Shown piece by piece: positions 1 through 11,586 of a stretch of 64,000 nt of DNA (positions are counted from its first letter, which is position 1; each line of letters starts with the position of its first letter). The DNA is from Antennarius striatus (taxonomy: Eukaryota; Chordata; Actinopteri; Lophiiformes; Antennariidae), in assembly GCF_040054535.1 (NCBI RefSeq), contig NC_090796.1:3144501-3208500 (forward strand). The letters are read 5' to 3'. The position numbers were made by a program, and so were the translations under genes. The notes under the pieces are model-generated. The model made no database searches and was not told where the DNA came from. It saw only the letters and a list, made by a program, of their open reading frames with translations.

Positions 1-243
1 TATGTATGTAAACAAGACATGGTTCTTTATGGTTCTATGATTTAAGCTTTTGAAAACATGTTATTTATTAGCTGACCTTCCTAAAAAGTTGGAAAGGCAG
101 AATTTTTTTTACACTTTGAACAATTCTTTCTCTCCCAGTATACGTTTCAGGTAATCCTACTCTGGTAACATCTATGTAGGAAACAGAAGTAATAGAAAGA
201 CTGAAAGGATGAATCCAGGCCACTGTGGTCAGTCAGTACTCAC

Positions 244-360
244 TCTGGCAGTGTTGGGAACACTCAGCTGGATGTCTGCCACAGACCTCAGAACACCTCA
301 TACATTTCTTCAACAGCCCATCATAATAGTGGCCAGGCAGTGCCTTACATTTAGCAGACA
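244..360 (-). CDS. tnfrsf13b: TACI-like TNF receptor, exon encoding second cysteine-rich domain (partial gene)
   Basis: Minus-strand exon of 117 nt. It lies between an AG acceptor (361-362) and a GTGAGT donor (238-243) and is phase 1 at both ends. It reads ...AKCKALPG, then YYDGLLKKCMRC, then a run with the Cys spacing of the TACI second ligand-binding module (C-x-x-C, C-GRHPAEC, C-x-x-x-C). In mammals TACI (TNFRSF13B) is a B-cell type III membrane receptor for BAFF and APRIL, with two such modules in consecutive exons. The first module is 182 bp upstream in the next exon (543..677), and the joined reading frame keeps the family spacing between modules. The transmembrane and cytoplasmic exons were not found in bases 1-243 and should lie beyond the left edge. 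Alternative: another BCMA/TACI-type receptor. BCMA has only one module, so TACI fits better. Confidence 0.8.
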
Positions 361-542
361 CTAACACGGGGTGACAGTGTGAAAGCCATCAGTAGGATAA
401 TGCACCAACTGTTGAATCTACTGTATGACCATTTAACTTAGTAGGAGGACGTTTCTTGGCCCAGAACTGGTTTCATCAATTAAAGGAGGGCAATTTTATT
501 TGCTACATGGTTCTGTTTTTCTCTGTGTATACGTGTACTTAC

Positions 543-677
543 CACAGAAAGAGGTACAACGGGGGATGACGTGTGGTCGTTGACATTCCATGTGACAGGA
601 CATGCATTTTTTGATTAAGGCATCCCAGTACAGACCTGAGGGACACCCAGCAGCCATCAGCACCGATGAACCTCTCC
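543..677 (-). CDS. tnfrsf13b: TACI-like TNF receptor, exon encoding first cysteine-rich domain (partial gene)
   Basis: Minus-strand exon of 135 nt. It has a TTTGTCAG acceptor before 677 and a consensus GTAAGT donor (537-542), phase 1 at both ends, as usual for extracellular TNFR modules. The translation contains GCPSGLYWDALIKKCMSC, then C-x3-C and C-x3-C, which is the BAFF/APRIL-binding fold (TACI has YWDPLLGTCMSC at this place). The next exon (244..360) gives the second module. Exon 1, with the start codon, was not identified. A LINE insertion lies directly upstream (about 0.9-2.1 kb), so exon 1 may be beyond it. The read-through stop just after the donor is intronic and does not indicate a broken gene. 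Confidence 0.8.
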
Positions 678-1039
678 CTGACAAACACAAGCAATGGCCG
701 AGAATGATAAGTGTTGAGAAAAGAGCTAATCGCTTTTTAATTCAATTTATGTCTGATTTTAGTATTTCCTCCAATGAAGGTCTGTGTTTCCCGGTGTTGG
801 TTTGCTCTGTCTGTATGTCAGCAAGATTACAAAAAATATATATTTGGCTTTCAATAAAATTATTTGGAGGGGTAGGATGTGGTCCAAACAACAATCCGTG
901 GTGATCCATATCGTTACAGTTGTAGTTGTTCATGAATCGCTGCATGCTGATGTTCACCAGGAAGATGAATGGAGAACTGCACCTGCAGTCCTCCAACCAC
1001 CAGGGTCTTGTGGAGGTAGCTCCATTCGTCGTCGTCTCG

Positions 1040-1200
1040 TTGTCTATCCTGTAACCCCGGAGGGTCGTTGGGGCACCACAGACGATCTGCTGACCAGCTC
1101 TCTCCATCCTTCTCTGTCTTCGGCAGCTCTCATTGCCTCACTGAGTTTCAAGTGAGTCCATTCTATGATGTTATCTTCCCATCTTTTCTTTTATTTTAAT
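1040..1200 (-). mobile_element. 3' coding end of a non-LTR retrotransposon (LINE), minus strand
   Basis: On the minus strand this reads RWEDNIIEW, then LKLSEAMRAAEDREGW, then RSSVVPQRPSG. That is the C-terminal tail of a fish endonuclease/reverse-transcriptase LINE family. The probable 3' UTR runs down to about 835, where an AATAAA lies on the plus strand only, so the element end is not defined. It joins, head against head, the RT fragment of the same kind of element at 1211..2143. The simplest reading is one LINE insertion with an inverted 5' part. Confidence 0.6.
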
Positions 1201-1210
1201 AGGATAGGAT

Positions 1211-2143
1211 CTTTGAATAGGTTAAAACCTCAAGCTGAACTGATCATAGCTGAAGAACAGGCTGGATTCAGGGCAGGGCGGAGCACCACAGAACAAATAT
1301 TCAACCTAAGGATTATCAGCGAGAGATATCCGCAGCATCAACAACATCTCTACCACGTGTTTGTAGACTTCAAGGTATGACCGGGTATGGCATGCAGCAC
1401 TGTGGACAACCATGAGAAAATACAACATCAGCCCTAACCTTGTCAGAGTCATACAACATCTGTACAGCAAAGCTACAAGTGCAGTTCTCTACAACGGAGC
1501 CATCAGGGACTGGTTCAAGACAACAGTTGGAGTGCACCAAGAATGTCTTCTCTCTCCCATACTCTTTAACATCTTTCTTGAGTGTGTTATGGCAGATGCC
1601 TTGGCGGATCACGAAGGAAATGTCAGCATAGGAGGTAGACCAATTACAAACCTTCGTTTTGCTGACGACATCGACTTGCTTGCTGGAGAAGGAAACAAAC
1701 TTGGCAGCCTAGTTCAAAGGCTTGACAACACCTCCAGAGCATATGGTATGGAGATCCATGCCGACAAAACCAAAATCATGACCAACAACAACAATGGCAT
1801 TCTCTCTGACATTGAAGTCAATGGACAGGCACTAGACTGTGTGTCGAGCTTCAAGTACCTCAGGGCAATTGTGTCCGATGAAGGATCAAAGCAGGAAGTC
1901 CTTGCCAGAATTGCTCAAATGACTGCAGCCCAGGCAAAACTCAGGCACATATGGAAAGATAATAACATCAGTATGGCATCAAAAGTGAGACCGCTGCACT
2001 CACTTGTCACCCATTTCTGCACTAAAATATTGCAAGCAAACCATAACTGCTCCCTTCAAATGGCCAAAGCTGTAGATGCAAATGTGAGCTTTAAGAAGAC
2101 CAAGTCTGAATGCAACAATAAAAATCTAATTTTTGATGTTTGA
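1211..2143 (+). pseudogene. LINE reverse transcriptase fragment, inactivated
   Basis: The plus strand encodes finger/palm segments of a non-LTR reverse transcriptase. AEEQAGFRAGRSTTEQ and FVDFK come first; then, after a frameshift and stop near 1375-1380, MRKYNISPNLVRVIQHLY; then the catalytic FADD box at 1658..1669; then FKYLRAIVSDEG. A small deletion just after FVDFK moves the downstream region into another frame. The usual QGCLLSP motif reads QECLLSP. From about 1990 on the product no longer resembles the family. No endonuclease is present. This is a dead 5'-truncated copy; the clade was not assigned with confidence. Confidence 0.75.
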
Positions 2144-2961
2144 AAGAGACTTTATACACCGTGAGAGTTTTTCATCAGCTCCTAAAGCAAAGTTGATTCT
2201 CTGTTTCCTTTGGTGTCCAACTATTTTTAGACAAACCATGTGAAACACGCAAGATCAGCATATATAACAGATCCATCCACAGAGTAATCGGCGCACGCCC
2301 GCCCAGCTGCTACTGCTCTACGTAAATTTTCATCCTTTGTTCTGAAACGCAGTCGTGTTTGCTCCGTTGAACATGGAGTCACCTGACTGTGACAGACACG
2401 CAGATCTGAACCTTCTTCACCCTCCATTGGTCTCACACACATAACCTGATCTACTTTTTTGAGTATATGTCCATTTCATGCAAATTTTTGGTCCCTCTTT
2501 GTTCTTTAATTGTTACTTTTGTTACAATTTAGTAGAGATTTATCATCTTTAATCTTATTTGGATTTTGTTTAAACTGCAGACAGAACTGAGAAATGAACA
2601 GCAAAGTAGAAACCTGTCTGGTAATCACAAAATCACAAGAAACCCACCATCAGAACCCGTGGCACTGGCAGAAGTGGTGGGTTTGATTTCAGCCGGAACC
2701 ATAATTACTCTCAACATTAACTTTATGAAGTTGTAAATAATTTTGGAAGATCGCTCACCTGGCGAGATGCAGACGTGATGGGAGAGTTCTCAGTGTGGTG
2801 ATGAGAAAGAGATGAGACAACATCAGCATGGAGGCTGATTTGGATATGAGCTCCCTGCTTGATGTGGGACTTCCCTCTATATATATGCAACCCGCCCCCC
2901 AAAAAACCCCCAAAACAATTAATAAAAAACACACATCACTCCCATTAAGCACACACCACAA
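2144..2961. other. No gene recognised
   Basis: AT-rich DNA with a short GC-rich patch around 2285-2310. A minus-strand open frame at 2227-2442 was considered as exon 1 of the TACI-like gene but has no supporting motif. Confidence 0.4.
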
Positions 2962-3155
<194 letters not shown>

Positions 3156-3284
3156 TTTCCACGCTGCTTAACATAGAATTATATATCAGAATTTATATAT
3201 TGTTTATACCGGGTATATAGTTGCTTTAGATTTTGCATTAAAACCCGTATCTATAAATAAATAACACTACTATGAAATAAGTCA

Positions 3285-3533
3285 GGACAGCACGGTGGTG
3301 CAGTTGGTAGCACTGTTGCCGCACAACAAGGCGGGTGCAGGTTCGAGTCCCGCTCTGTGTGGAGTTTGCATGTTCTCCCTGTGTCTGTGTGGGTTCTCCT
3401 GCTTTCTCCCACCTCCAAAACCATGCATTTCAGGTTAACAGTTTTCCCCACCTCATGCCTTATGCCAACTGCAGGCTCCAGCTCCCTGTGACCCACACAA
3501 GCGGATGAAGTGGCTAGGAAAATAAATGAATGA
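3285..3533 (+). mobile_element. tRNA-derived SINE with intact target-site duplication
   Basis: The head GCACGGTGGTGCAGTTGGTA and box-B-like GGTTCGAGTCC resemble a tRNA promoter. The body contains GTGTGGAGTTTGCATGTTCT and the tail is an AAATGAATGA repeat. A 13-bp direct repeat, ATGAAATAAGTCA, lies at 3272..3284 and again at 3534..3546, marking LINE-mediated insertion. Related copies lie at 7540, 16634, 20722 (minus), 23430 and 34158. Confidence 0.8.
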
Positions 3534-3546
3534 ATGAAATAAGTCA

Positions 3547-5109
3547 TATGATAAATGCAGTAATAAAGAAAATACTATGTTTGCCTCACATCACATTGTG
3601 CTTACAATACATTTTATTTTTGTTAAAGTTAGGTCATTGCTGAGAATGTAAATCCTCTCCAATGCAAACAAAACAATGCATAAATAAAAGTCATCTGACG
3701 TGACAGATTTTTGTGCAGGATTTATCTCTATTTCGTTGCACATTGACCTTCTGCTTCCTTAGAGACTCCAAATTCTTGTCCCAGGGAGTGAACAGAAGCA
3801 TCATGTTCGGATTGTGTTGTGCAAATGAAGAGCAGGTATGATGATGTCTTCCAGATGCTGCCGTAGGACTAGCTGGCACTTGGAGTGATGAAGCACACAG
3901 CCTGGAGCCATTAAACCATGGAGCTCCTCTAATCTCTTGATGGCGTCCATCATTCTCTCACAGATAACATTTACTTTTTCATGAATATTCGGGAAGCAAT
4001 TGAAGTGTAATTTGTCTGAAATGTTCCCTTAACGTCATGATGCATGATGATTCACTGTGCTTGTTCTGAGATCATACGGTTGTGCATGGAAGTTTACATT
4101 AACAGGACACTGGGACATTTGCAAATACAATACAGGAAGGTCACTGTGTTCTTTTACAGTGTTTTTAATTTATTCTCAGATTGATTAAATAAGGTAAAAT
4201 GATTGATACATCATGCTAAGCTACAGTTCCTGTCAGAACAACCTCAGTGACTCACTAATGACAGACAAATGAGGAAATAAATATTGAAAGAAGTTGGTTC
4301 ATTCAGAAATAAGTAACTTAAATAAAATGAAGCAAAGAACAAGAGACTTAATGTGATGTTTCCTGAGCCAAGATTGGACCCTCAGCTAGTAAAGAATGTG
4401 ACTAAACTCACTTTCTCAAAGTCAGTGTGAAACTGTTGGGCAATTCCTCACTGTGTGAAAACTCTCCACTGAGCACTCAGTTTCAGTTTTCAGCTTTTGC
4501 TTCAGTTCTCATAGAAACCGTGGCTTGACGTGTGTAAAGGTTTTAGAGTGCAAGAGAGTGCAAAGGAGTATTTGTAAACTGGCCACCAGTACCTGAGAAT
4601 ATTACACATATGAAACACATATCAGATTTGTATTTTAGTATCTAAAATCATTACAGTACTTCAGTTAGTACTTAAATATAAGTTCAATAAATAAGAAAGT
4701 CAATAATACCAGATCATATCAAACCAGGAGAAAACTGAGAATAAAAATCATTCTAATGAAAAGATTTTGGTTCTAAAAGATGCAGTGATTTTTTTCAATG
4801 AGGTTTTACAGCACAGCTGTTGGTGAAGTCTGGAAATTCTGAGATGACAAATTATTAAAAGGTGTGAGTTGTGTTACAATACTGACTCATTCAGTTCTGC
4901 TTTAGACAGGAAAGGTTATCTCATTTTCGTATTTCTTTCGTTTTCAATGTGTTTAGTTCTGCACAGATTAGAAAAATGAATACCCCCCACTTCAGCAACT
5001 ACAGCACAATTTGGACTGGAAATTCTACCTTCCACTCTCTTTCTTTCTCTCCCTCTTTTCCTTTCCCTGTTTCTATCCCCTGTATATTTCCTTTCCCACC
5101 AACTGGTCA
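3547..5109. other. No gene recognised
   Basis: AT-rich intergenic DNA without a convincing exon, repeat boundary or RNA gene. Confidence 0.4.
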
Positions 5110-5300
5110 AGGTGGATAACCGCCCTCCAGAGTCTGGGTCCTGTCTGGAGTTTCTTCCTCAATGAGGGAGTTTTTCCCCACCGCTGTTGCTTATGTTTGC
5201 TCTGGAGGTTTTCTGTTGGGTATCTCTGTGTGTTAAAGTGTTTTAAAATGTCTGATGATGTGATTAAGCGCTATATAAATATATATTGATTAATTGAATA
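5110..5300 (+). mobile_element. LINE-type 3' tail remnant
   Basis: The text runs TCTGGAGTTTCTTCCTC...GGGAGTTTTTCCCC...TTAAGCGCTATATAAATATA and ends in a TGATTAATTGAAT-type tail. It resembles the 3' UTR of L2/Rex-type fish LINEs, which end with a short-unit tail after a GCGCTATATAAAT motif. No coding part remains. The family call is from memory of the motif only. Confidence 0.4.
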
Positions 5301-7539
5301 CGTATTTACAGTACTCTATAAAACTCTATAAAATATGTGACAGGCAAATTACATTTTTTGATGCCATCAATAAGAAGTGCAAACATATATTTGTCATGTA
5401 ACAAAATATTTAAATTACTGCTGCCTCATCACAAACTCAACAGAATATAAAAAACAATAAGATTAAAAATTATTTATGTCTGTTGTCATTATGAATTTAA
5501 AAAAGTGTTAAAGAATGAAGGAAAAAACACACAGTCCGCTCTAAAATACTGCAGAAAAGGATTTTAGCCTGGATCACACCTCTAACCAGCCAACCTGTCA
5601 CAAACCTACCAGAAAAAAATTCACTACAGATGGCTGGTCAACACAGGAAAAGAAAAAAGGAAACCGCTTCACTTGAATGAAAAATATAATGAGAAGAAAA
5701 ATGTCTCCAAACTGAAAGAAACAACGTACAAACTTCAAACCAATACCTGTATCAGATCAGTAGATGGAGACATACTGCAATTTTTCAAAACCCATTTGGT
5801 GCAGATCAACAACAAATTTCAACCAAATCCTGATACCTGTCAGATCAATAAAAACAGGCAACATTTTCAATACAGAATATCATCTTTATCTTATACGAAC
5901 ACATCCATAACAATGCACAGAAGTAAAATAAGAAATGATCTGAGGTGGAATGGAAGAGATAGGTGACAGGGGTTGAAGCTGGCACCAGTGGAAGATGGGA
6001 AATAAAAGGGACAAACAGCTTGACTGTGAGAAAGAGGGAGTGTATGCTTGTGTGTGAGGGTAAGGTTAACAGATTACACCATAAAACTCAACAACAGTAC
6101 ATGACAATTTGTCAATGGAACAGTAATGACTGCTTCAAACAAACACACTGCTCTGGCGGGTTTATGATGGGTTTGTCCACTCAGTCTCTCCTGGATCGGG
6201 GCATCCGTGGCATCAGGATCTTCATCCTGTTAGCTAACAGCACCACCAAACCTTCTGGATGAGGTCACAGGAAGCAGACGGCTCACCACGGTATCTTCAG
6301 ACTCCTGTGTCTGACACATCTTCCTCATCTCTGTGGGACAGAATGGACGACCAATGGCAGACCTGCTAAATCTGATGTTCTCTGGTGAATGCCCTTCCAG
6401 CTGCAAGGAGTCTGTTTCAGAAACACGCTCACCAGAAGCTGCTGGAGGTCATTTTTTAGGGCCCTGGCCGTCGTCCTCCAGTTCCTCCTCACACAAAGGA
6501 ACTTCTACAGCCCTGCCAAACTCTCAGTATGTACAGTAATGGCGGGTATCCTGGTTTCTCCTCCATGCTCGTGTGCTATGAGACAGTCACCTCCTTTCAG
6601 TCGGGAAAGAGAAAGCGAGCACCTGTCTGTGTTCACCGCATGTAAAACCATCACCTCTTGTGGTGTTATGATGTATTCATACAACACGGTTTGTTTGGAT
6701 CTTCTTTCTTTCCTCTTCTTTCTAATTTCAAACATAGATTTAACTACAATATATGTAAATTAAAATGTATAATGTACAACTAAATATCACTAAAGCCTCA
6801 CGTGTTCCCTCTCATTAGATCCAACATGTCAGCAGATGTAAACAAGAAATAATGACGTGGCTTAATGGCTTGCAACAGAATTGGTTCAGAATTGGTTCAA
6901 TATGTCAACATTGTATTTACAGCATGTATGTGCTTCTGTGAATTTGTCAGGAAAAAATTAAACCTTTGTAATGAAAAAATGGACACCTCCAAATAAAATG
7001 ACTAATAGAGGGAAAATGCGAAAAATCAAAATTCTGTATTCTCTGCTAAGATCTAAGAGCTTCATGATGAAAATCCAACCCTTCAGGACACATAGTCGTA
7101 AAACTGATAACCAGACTTCTCCTTGGCTGATGGATTTCTTTTGAAACTTCTCTAAAGCTTTTATAACAGCTTTTTCAAAAAGTTTTTTTTATATAACCTT
7201 TCATACATGTATTCTGCACTGGACTATTTGCGGTAACCTACTTTTAACCCATATTCTACATCAAAATGTGACTTTTCGAAATATTTTTGGGAGTTTGATG
7301 ATTTTGACAGGTTGTTTTTTTCCCCTGGATATCATAAAGGTCAGCTAAACAGAGTTTTGATTATACAGTTCTCTCCCACAGCACTGACCTGACTGTGTTA
7401 ACAGAACAAACACTGTGTTTGCTGACATTTCCCATGTTGGCATTCAGGTACAACTCTTCCAAAATGATATTTACTGTTCCCGGCCAGAGGTGGATAGAAA
7501 AATTCATCTTTGCATTCAGTCTGTTCCTGTAGTTCACTG
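5301..7539. other. No gene recognised; possible old repeat at 6160-6540
   Basis: No exon found. The stretch 6160-6540 is more GC-rich than its surroundings and reads like an interspersed fish repeat (ATGGCAGACCTGCTAAATCT and GGGCCCTGGCCGTCGTCCTC). I cannot name a family or define its ends. Confidence 0.3.
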
Positions 7540-7649
7540 GCATCACGCTTGGAGTTTCCCCCGCCTCACGCCCTCAGTCAGCTGGGATAGGCTCCAGCTC
7601 CCGGCCACCCACCAAATGAACCGTTAGAAAATGAATGAATGAATGACAT
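7540..7649 (+). mobile_element. SINE 3' fragment
   Basis: It contains GCCTCACGCCCTCAGTCAGC, GATAGGCTCCAGCTCC and the tail AAAATGAATGAATGAATGA, matching the 3' half of the SINE family at 34158..34512. The tRNA-like head is missing. Confidence 0.6.
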
Positions 7650-9370
7650 CAGTCTTCTCATTCAACCTTCTCATTGGTCATGAGCAGTAAGAAAAAGAGC
7701 TGAAATACTTCCTTGCATAAAGTAGGAAGGAGTGCTTTTAGCTTTTATTCAAAAAACAATCACAATAATTATGGAATGTACATTTGTGCTTGTCTACACC
7801 CACAGATCCCTTTAATGCTCATTCTGTAGTATCATATCGTATCGTATATATTCATCTCATCTCATCTCATATCTTAGAGTAACTACAGTGCTGGCACAAA
7901 ATGAACATTTAGTGACGCACACTTGAAGCAATGCTCCACCATCCGGTCCCATTAACAGATCTGAAACCTGTGTGAAATGTTAGCCTGCTAATCAAATAGC
8001 CTGAAAGAGGAGCAAACAAATGTCTGCCAAACGGTTGTTCTTGTAATGAGATTTGTAAGCCAGCTGCCAGCCATGTCACATCATACATGTAATTGCAAAC
8101 AGTGAAAAGGATATTGAAAAGATTGTTTTCAGAAATTCCCCAGTGAGCAATTCTACTCCGTTTTCATTCTTTTGGTTCGAACTTCATATCTGATTAAGCA
8201 CAACACTATTAGTCAGCGGTAACTAGGTGACTGTCATCTGTAGCCTGTTAGCCAGTTGGTTTGAAATCAATGAGGTAAATTTGAAAATTTACAGACAGAA
8301 GAAAGCAAGATGCCATAAAATTAGCAAAAACTAAGCTTCCTCAGCGCGGTGAAGGACTCATACAGAGCATTAAAGCAGCAAAGCATTAGCACAGTAAAAT
8401 CACCATTCACTATGAGCAACAATGCAAGCAAGGCAAAGTGACAAAAAGCAGTTCAGCATTACTGAATATAAATATAGTCATTCAGAGTTTCAGCAAGGTA
8501 TAAAAAATATACTGATAAAAAATATGTGGTTCTGAAAAAGTAAATTGGAACTATTGTATATGTTAAAACCATTCAGCATAGAGTAAAAACATCTAATAAA
8601 TTGCCTTTATTTTAGACCAACTCATGCAAATATGTCCATCTGGCAAGAGACAAACCTGGTATTTGGGCTGGATGCTATATTTAATTTGTGTTCTTAGCAT
8701 AATTTAACTTAACGCAAATTTTCTCACGTGTGGTCTCCTTTCTTTATCCTTCAAACTGCATTGTGACAGAATAAATGATGAGATTGCACATTTGGGAGTT
8801 CTTTCAAACCCCTTGAGAAATGCTGGAATCCACACTGGGTACCATCTGTATATAATATTATGAATTATGTATGATGTGCTCAGGGATCAAGGACAAACTT
8901 GGCATTTCTCCAACAAAAGTATTCAAAGAGGACATACAAAGTAGAAGGATCCTCAAGTTGTATTTTCATAAATCTTCTACTACATACAGAATAATGTCCA
9001 TCATGGGTGCATTCATCCAAGTGAGTCCATACTAACACAGTGACAAAGAAACACACAGATTTTACCACGGGTGCAGAAACTGACCTATATTTTAATTTCA
9101 GAGATGAGGACATTGATCTGCCCATTTACAATCAATGATCACATTATATTCTATGCAACAATAGAGAATTACAAATAAACATCTGCTTCTGACATCATAT
9201 CACACAAGCAAAAGCTATGCAAGCTGGGAAAATAGTACTAAAATGATATACAACAGGTCTCTTTAACTATATATCAGGCCTTTGGTTGTTTGGCTTTTGG
9301 GAACAACAGGTTACAATATTTCAGTGTACAGTAACAATTTATATATGATGTAAATATTATATTCATGGTG
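7650..9370. other. No gene recognised
   Basis: AT-rich DNA. A short CATCT repeat lies at 7852-7870. No coding signal seen. Confidence 0.4.
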
Positions 9371-9378
9371 TACATTTA

Positions 9379-9959
9379 CAGTGCTGTAAACTGCAATGCA
9401 ATTTTGGAGAAAAAATGTGACGACGGCAGTTTAAGAGAATACTATCTATTAATTACAGGAATGTACTGTAAACTTAACAGTAAACAGCAGAACATCATGG
9501 GAAGCTGAGTGAGAAGCTAGGAAATAGAAATTCTAAAATGAAGGGACGCAATCTGCTCACAGATGTCCAGAGATGCCATGATGAGGAAGCTGACACTGGG
9601 TAACACAAGTCTTCACTTTTATCGTGTCTGAAAGTATCAAAATGTGAGGAAGGTGCATACCATCTCCTGTAAAAGTGTAATAGTCATTGTTTTATCATCT
9701 GGTATTTATTTGTAATTATTTATTATTGACTGTATGAATGGTAAAATTCTGGTTTATATAGTTATTTACTGTCAAAATTGTAAGAAATATTGTGTTGTAA
9801 ATTTACAGGTTACAGCAATCAACTGTACAGTATATTAATCCCAGACAACGCAGTGTGATTCTAAAATATGGTAATAAACTGTTTTTTAAATACTGTGTTT
9901 TGCAGACAAATCGGCAACCAGTGAACTACTGTAAATTTACAGTGAAACTTTTTACAGCG
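9379..9959. mobile_element. Putative hAT-like MITE
   Basis: The left end CAGTGCTGTAAACTGC and the right end (reverse complement CGCTGTAAAAAGTTTCACTG) are imperfect inverted ends. The interior is rich in CTGTAAATTTACAG-type palindromes. The flanks TACATTTA (9371..9378) and TACATTGA (9960..9967) match at 7 of 8 positions, as expected for a hAT 8-bp duplication. There is no transposase, so it would be non-autonomous. Confidence 0.45.
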
Positions 9960-9967
9960 TACATTGA

Positions 9968-11503
9968 TCACTTCATGATCGAAGGCACATAGATGAGAGC
10001 ATCTTCACACATGAGAACGCAGAGTACAAGACTGTCAAAAATAAGAATAGGCTAAATTAGGTATACTCTGGATTATAATCTCTGGTGTAGGAAACCCACA
10101 GTAAATCTTTGTCCAAAAGAATGAATATAGACATGAACCCAAATTCAGGTAGACCTATGCACTTTTACTCTGAGCGTGTGACACAGATGGTATGCACCCC
10201 ACCCCTCCCACTTCCACCCCCCATGCAAAAGAAAGCAGAGGACACGACAACTACATAGAGGTAAAACTGTAATTTAAAAACAGTGCATCCTCAGGATAAC
10301 ACGCTCTAGCCCTTCACAAATTAACAAATCAAGTCTCAAGATGACAAAAAAAGCAGGCAGAGGTTTCACATTCCTCTGTTTCAGACTTTACTGCTCAAAG
10401 CTTGCTCTTCTGTAGCTCAGGAGAAAAATGTGAGATTCTCACCTCAGTCTCATTTTAGTTTATGTTTTGTCTAAAATGTTTCTCATATGTTTCTCCTAAA
10501 ATTCACTAAACGACACAGGTGAGACAAACTAATTAGAGGGACTTATACATAAGACTTAAGGGAGATACTTTGCTGATCTCAAGTCAGTGTTCTTCACGGC
10601 TCCTTTGTTTCTCCTTTGGAAAAACAAGAGCAATACTGGTGCTACTATGGAGCAATATGTGAGACACTGCTCTTCTATCTTTGCACTATACACTTGCAGG
10701 AACAGGCCAAGCCCAATGTCAACCCAGATTTGCATGATTTTTCTCAGATCATGACCTGCTTTTTGAGACATTTTCAGGTCTTGATTCCACAAAATGATGA
10801 AGGTGGCAGCGACCACACTGCCTCAGCTGTCCTCATAGCGCTACATTAAGACTGTTTTGGCACAAACTGTCCTATCAACATCTATTAAACATCAGAGTCA
10901 TCCATTAAGTCCATTAAGTATGCTCAAACAGCCCTCGGCGGAACAGGAATAGTGTTTCCTTCAATATGGTTCATCGGATTTCAGCACAGTTCAGTTTGGG
11001 TGGGTGCAAAATGTACATCAGCTCATATTATTCTTCCCGGGCGATGCTTGCAGAAGACAGTGAGGAATAGATGGAAAGACAGAGAGTGCAAAAAGTGGGA
11101 TGATGAGATTAGTTTTTGCACTTCAGGATAGCTCAACTGAGATTGTTTCATACAATATCACGATCACACTCCACACAACCAAACGTCTGCTGTGGGAATC
11201 ACTGACATGTTTGGTCTTAGTCACGTTATAACACATACAATTAGTCATTATGATGCGTGATCCCACCAATCACCCTGAGCACCACTCTGAAAAGGGTGCA
11301 AAGAGTCTGTTTGAGAAGCATGATAGTATGTTTTTTTTTAATGCTTTGAATGGTCATAGGAATCTCTACCTGTCATCATGAGGATGTCATTTTGACCTCA
11401 ATGAATGAAGGTGAGATTGACCCCACCACAGGTACCGTATACAGGTATTGAGGTCATGGCAAATTACGAGGTGTATGGTCCATTCACAGCCAGGAGACAC
11501 TGC
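9968..11503. other. No gene recognised
   Basis: A minus-strand open frame at 10556-10816 has no recognisable domain, and no splice or repeat boundary supports it as an exon. Confidence 0.35.
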
Positions 11504-11515
11504 CATCATCATCAC

Positions 11516-11586
<71 letters not shown>
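11504..11586. repeat. (CAT/ATG)n trinucleotide repeat
   Basis: About 27 CAT units with one interruption. The poly-His and poly-Met frames are by-products. Confidence 0.95.

Noticed and set aside
2227..2442. Minus-strand frame as exon 1 of the TACI-like gene
   Set aside because: An ATG frame exists and a weak phase 1 donor could be chosen, but no sequence similarity or promoter evidence supports it.
10556..10816. 86-aa minus-strand frame (VAATFIILWNQDLK...) as a gene
   Set aside because: No membrane, domain or splice evidence; looks like chance or old repeat sequence.
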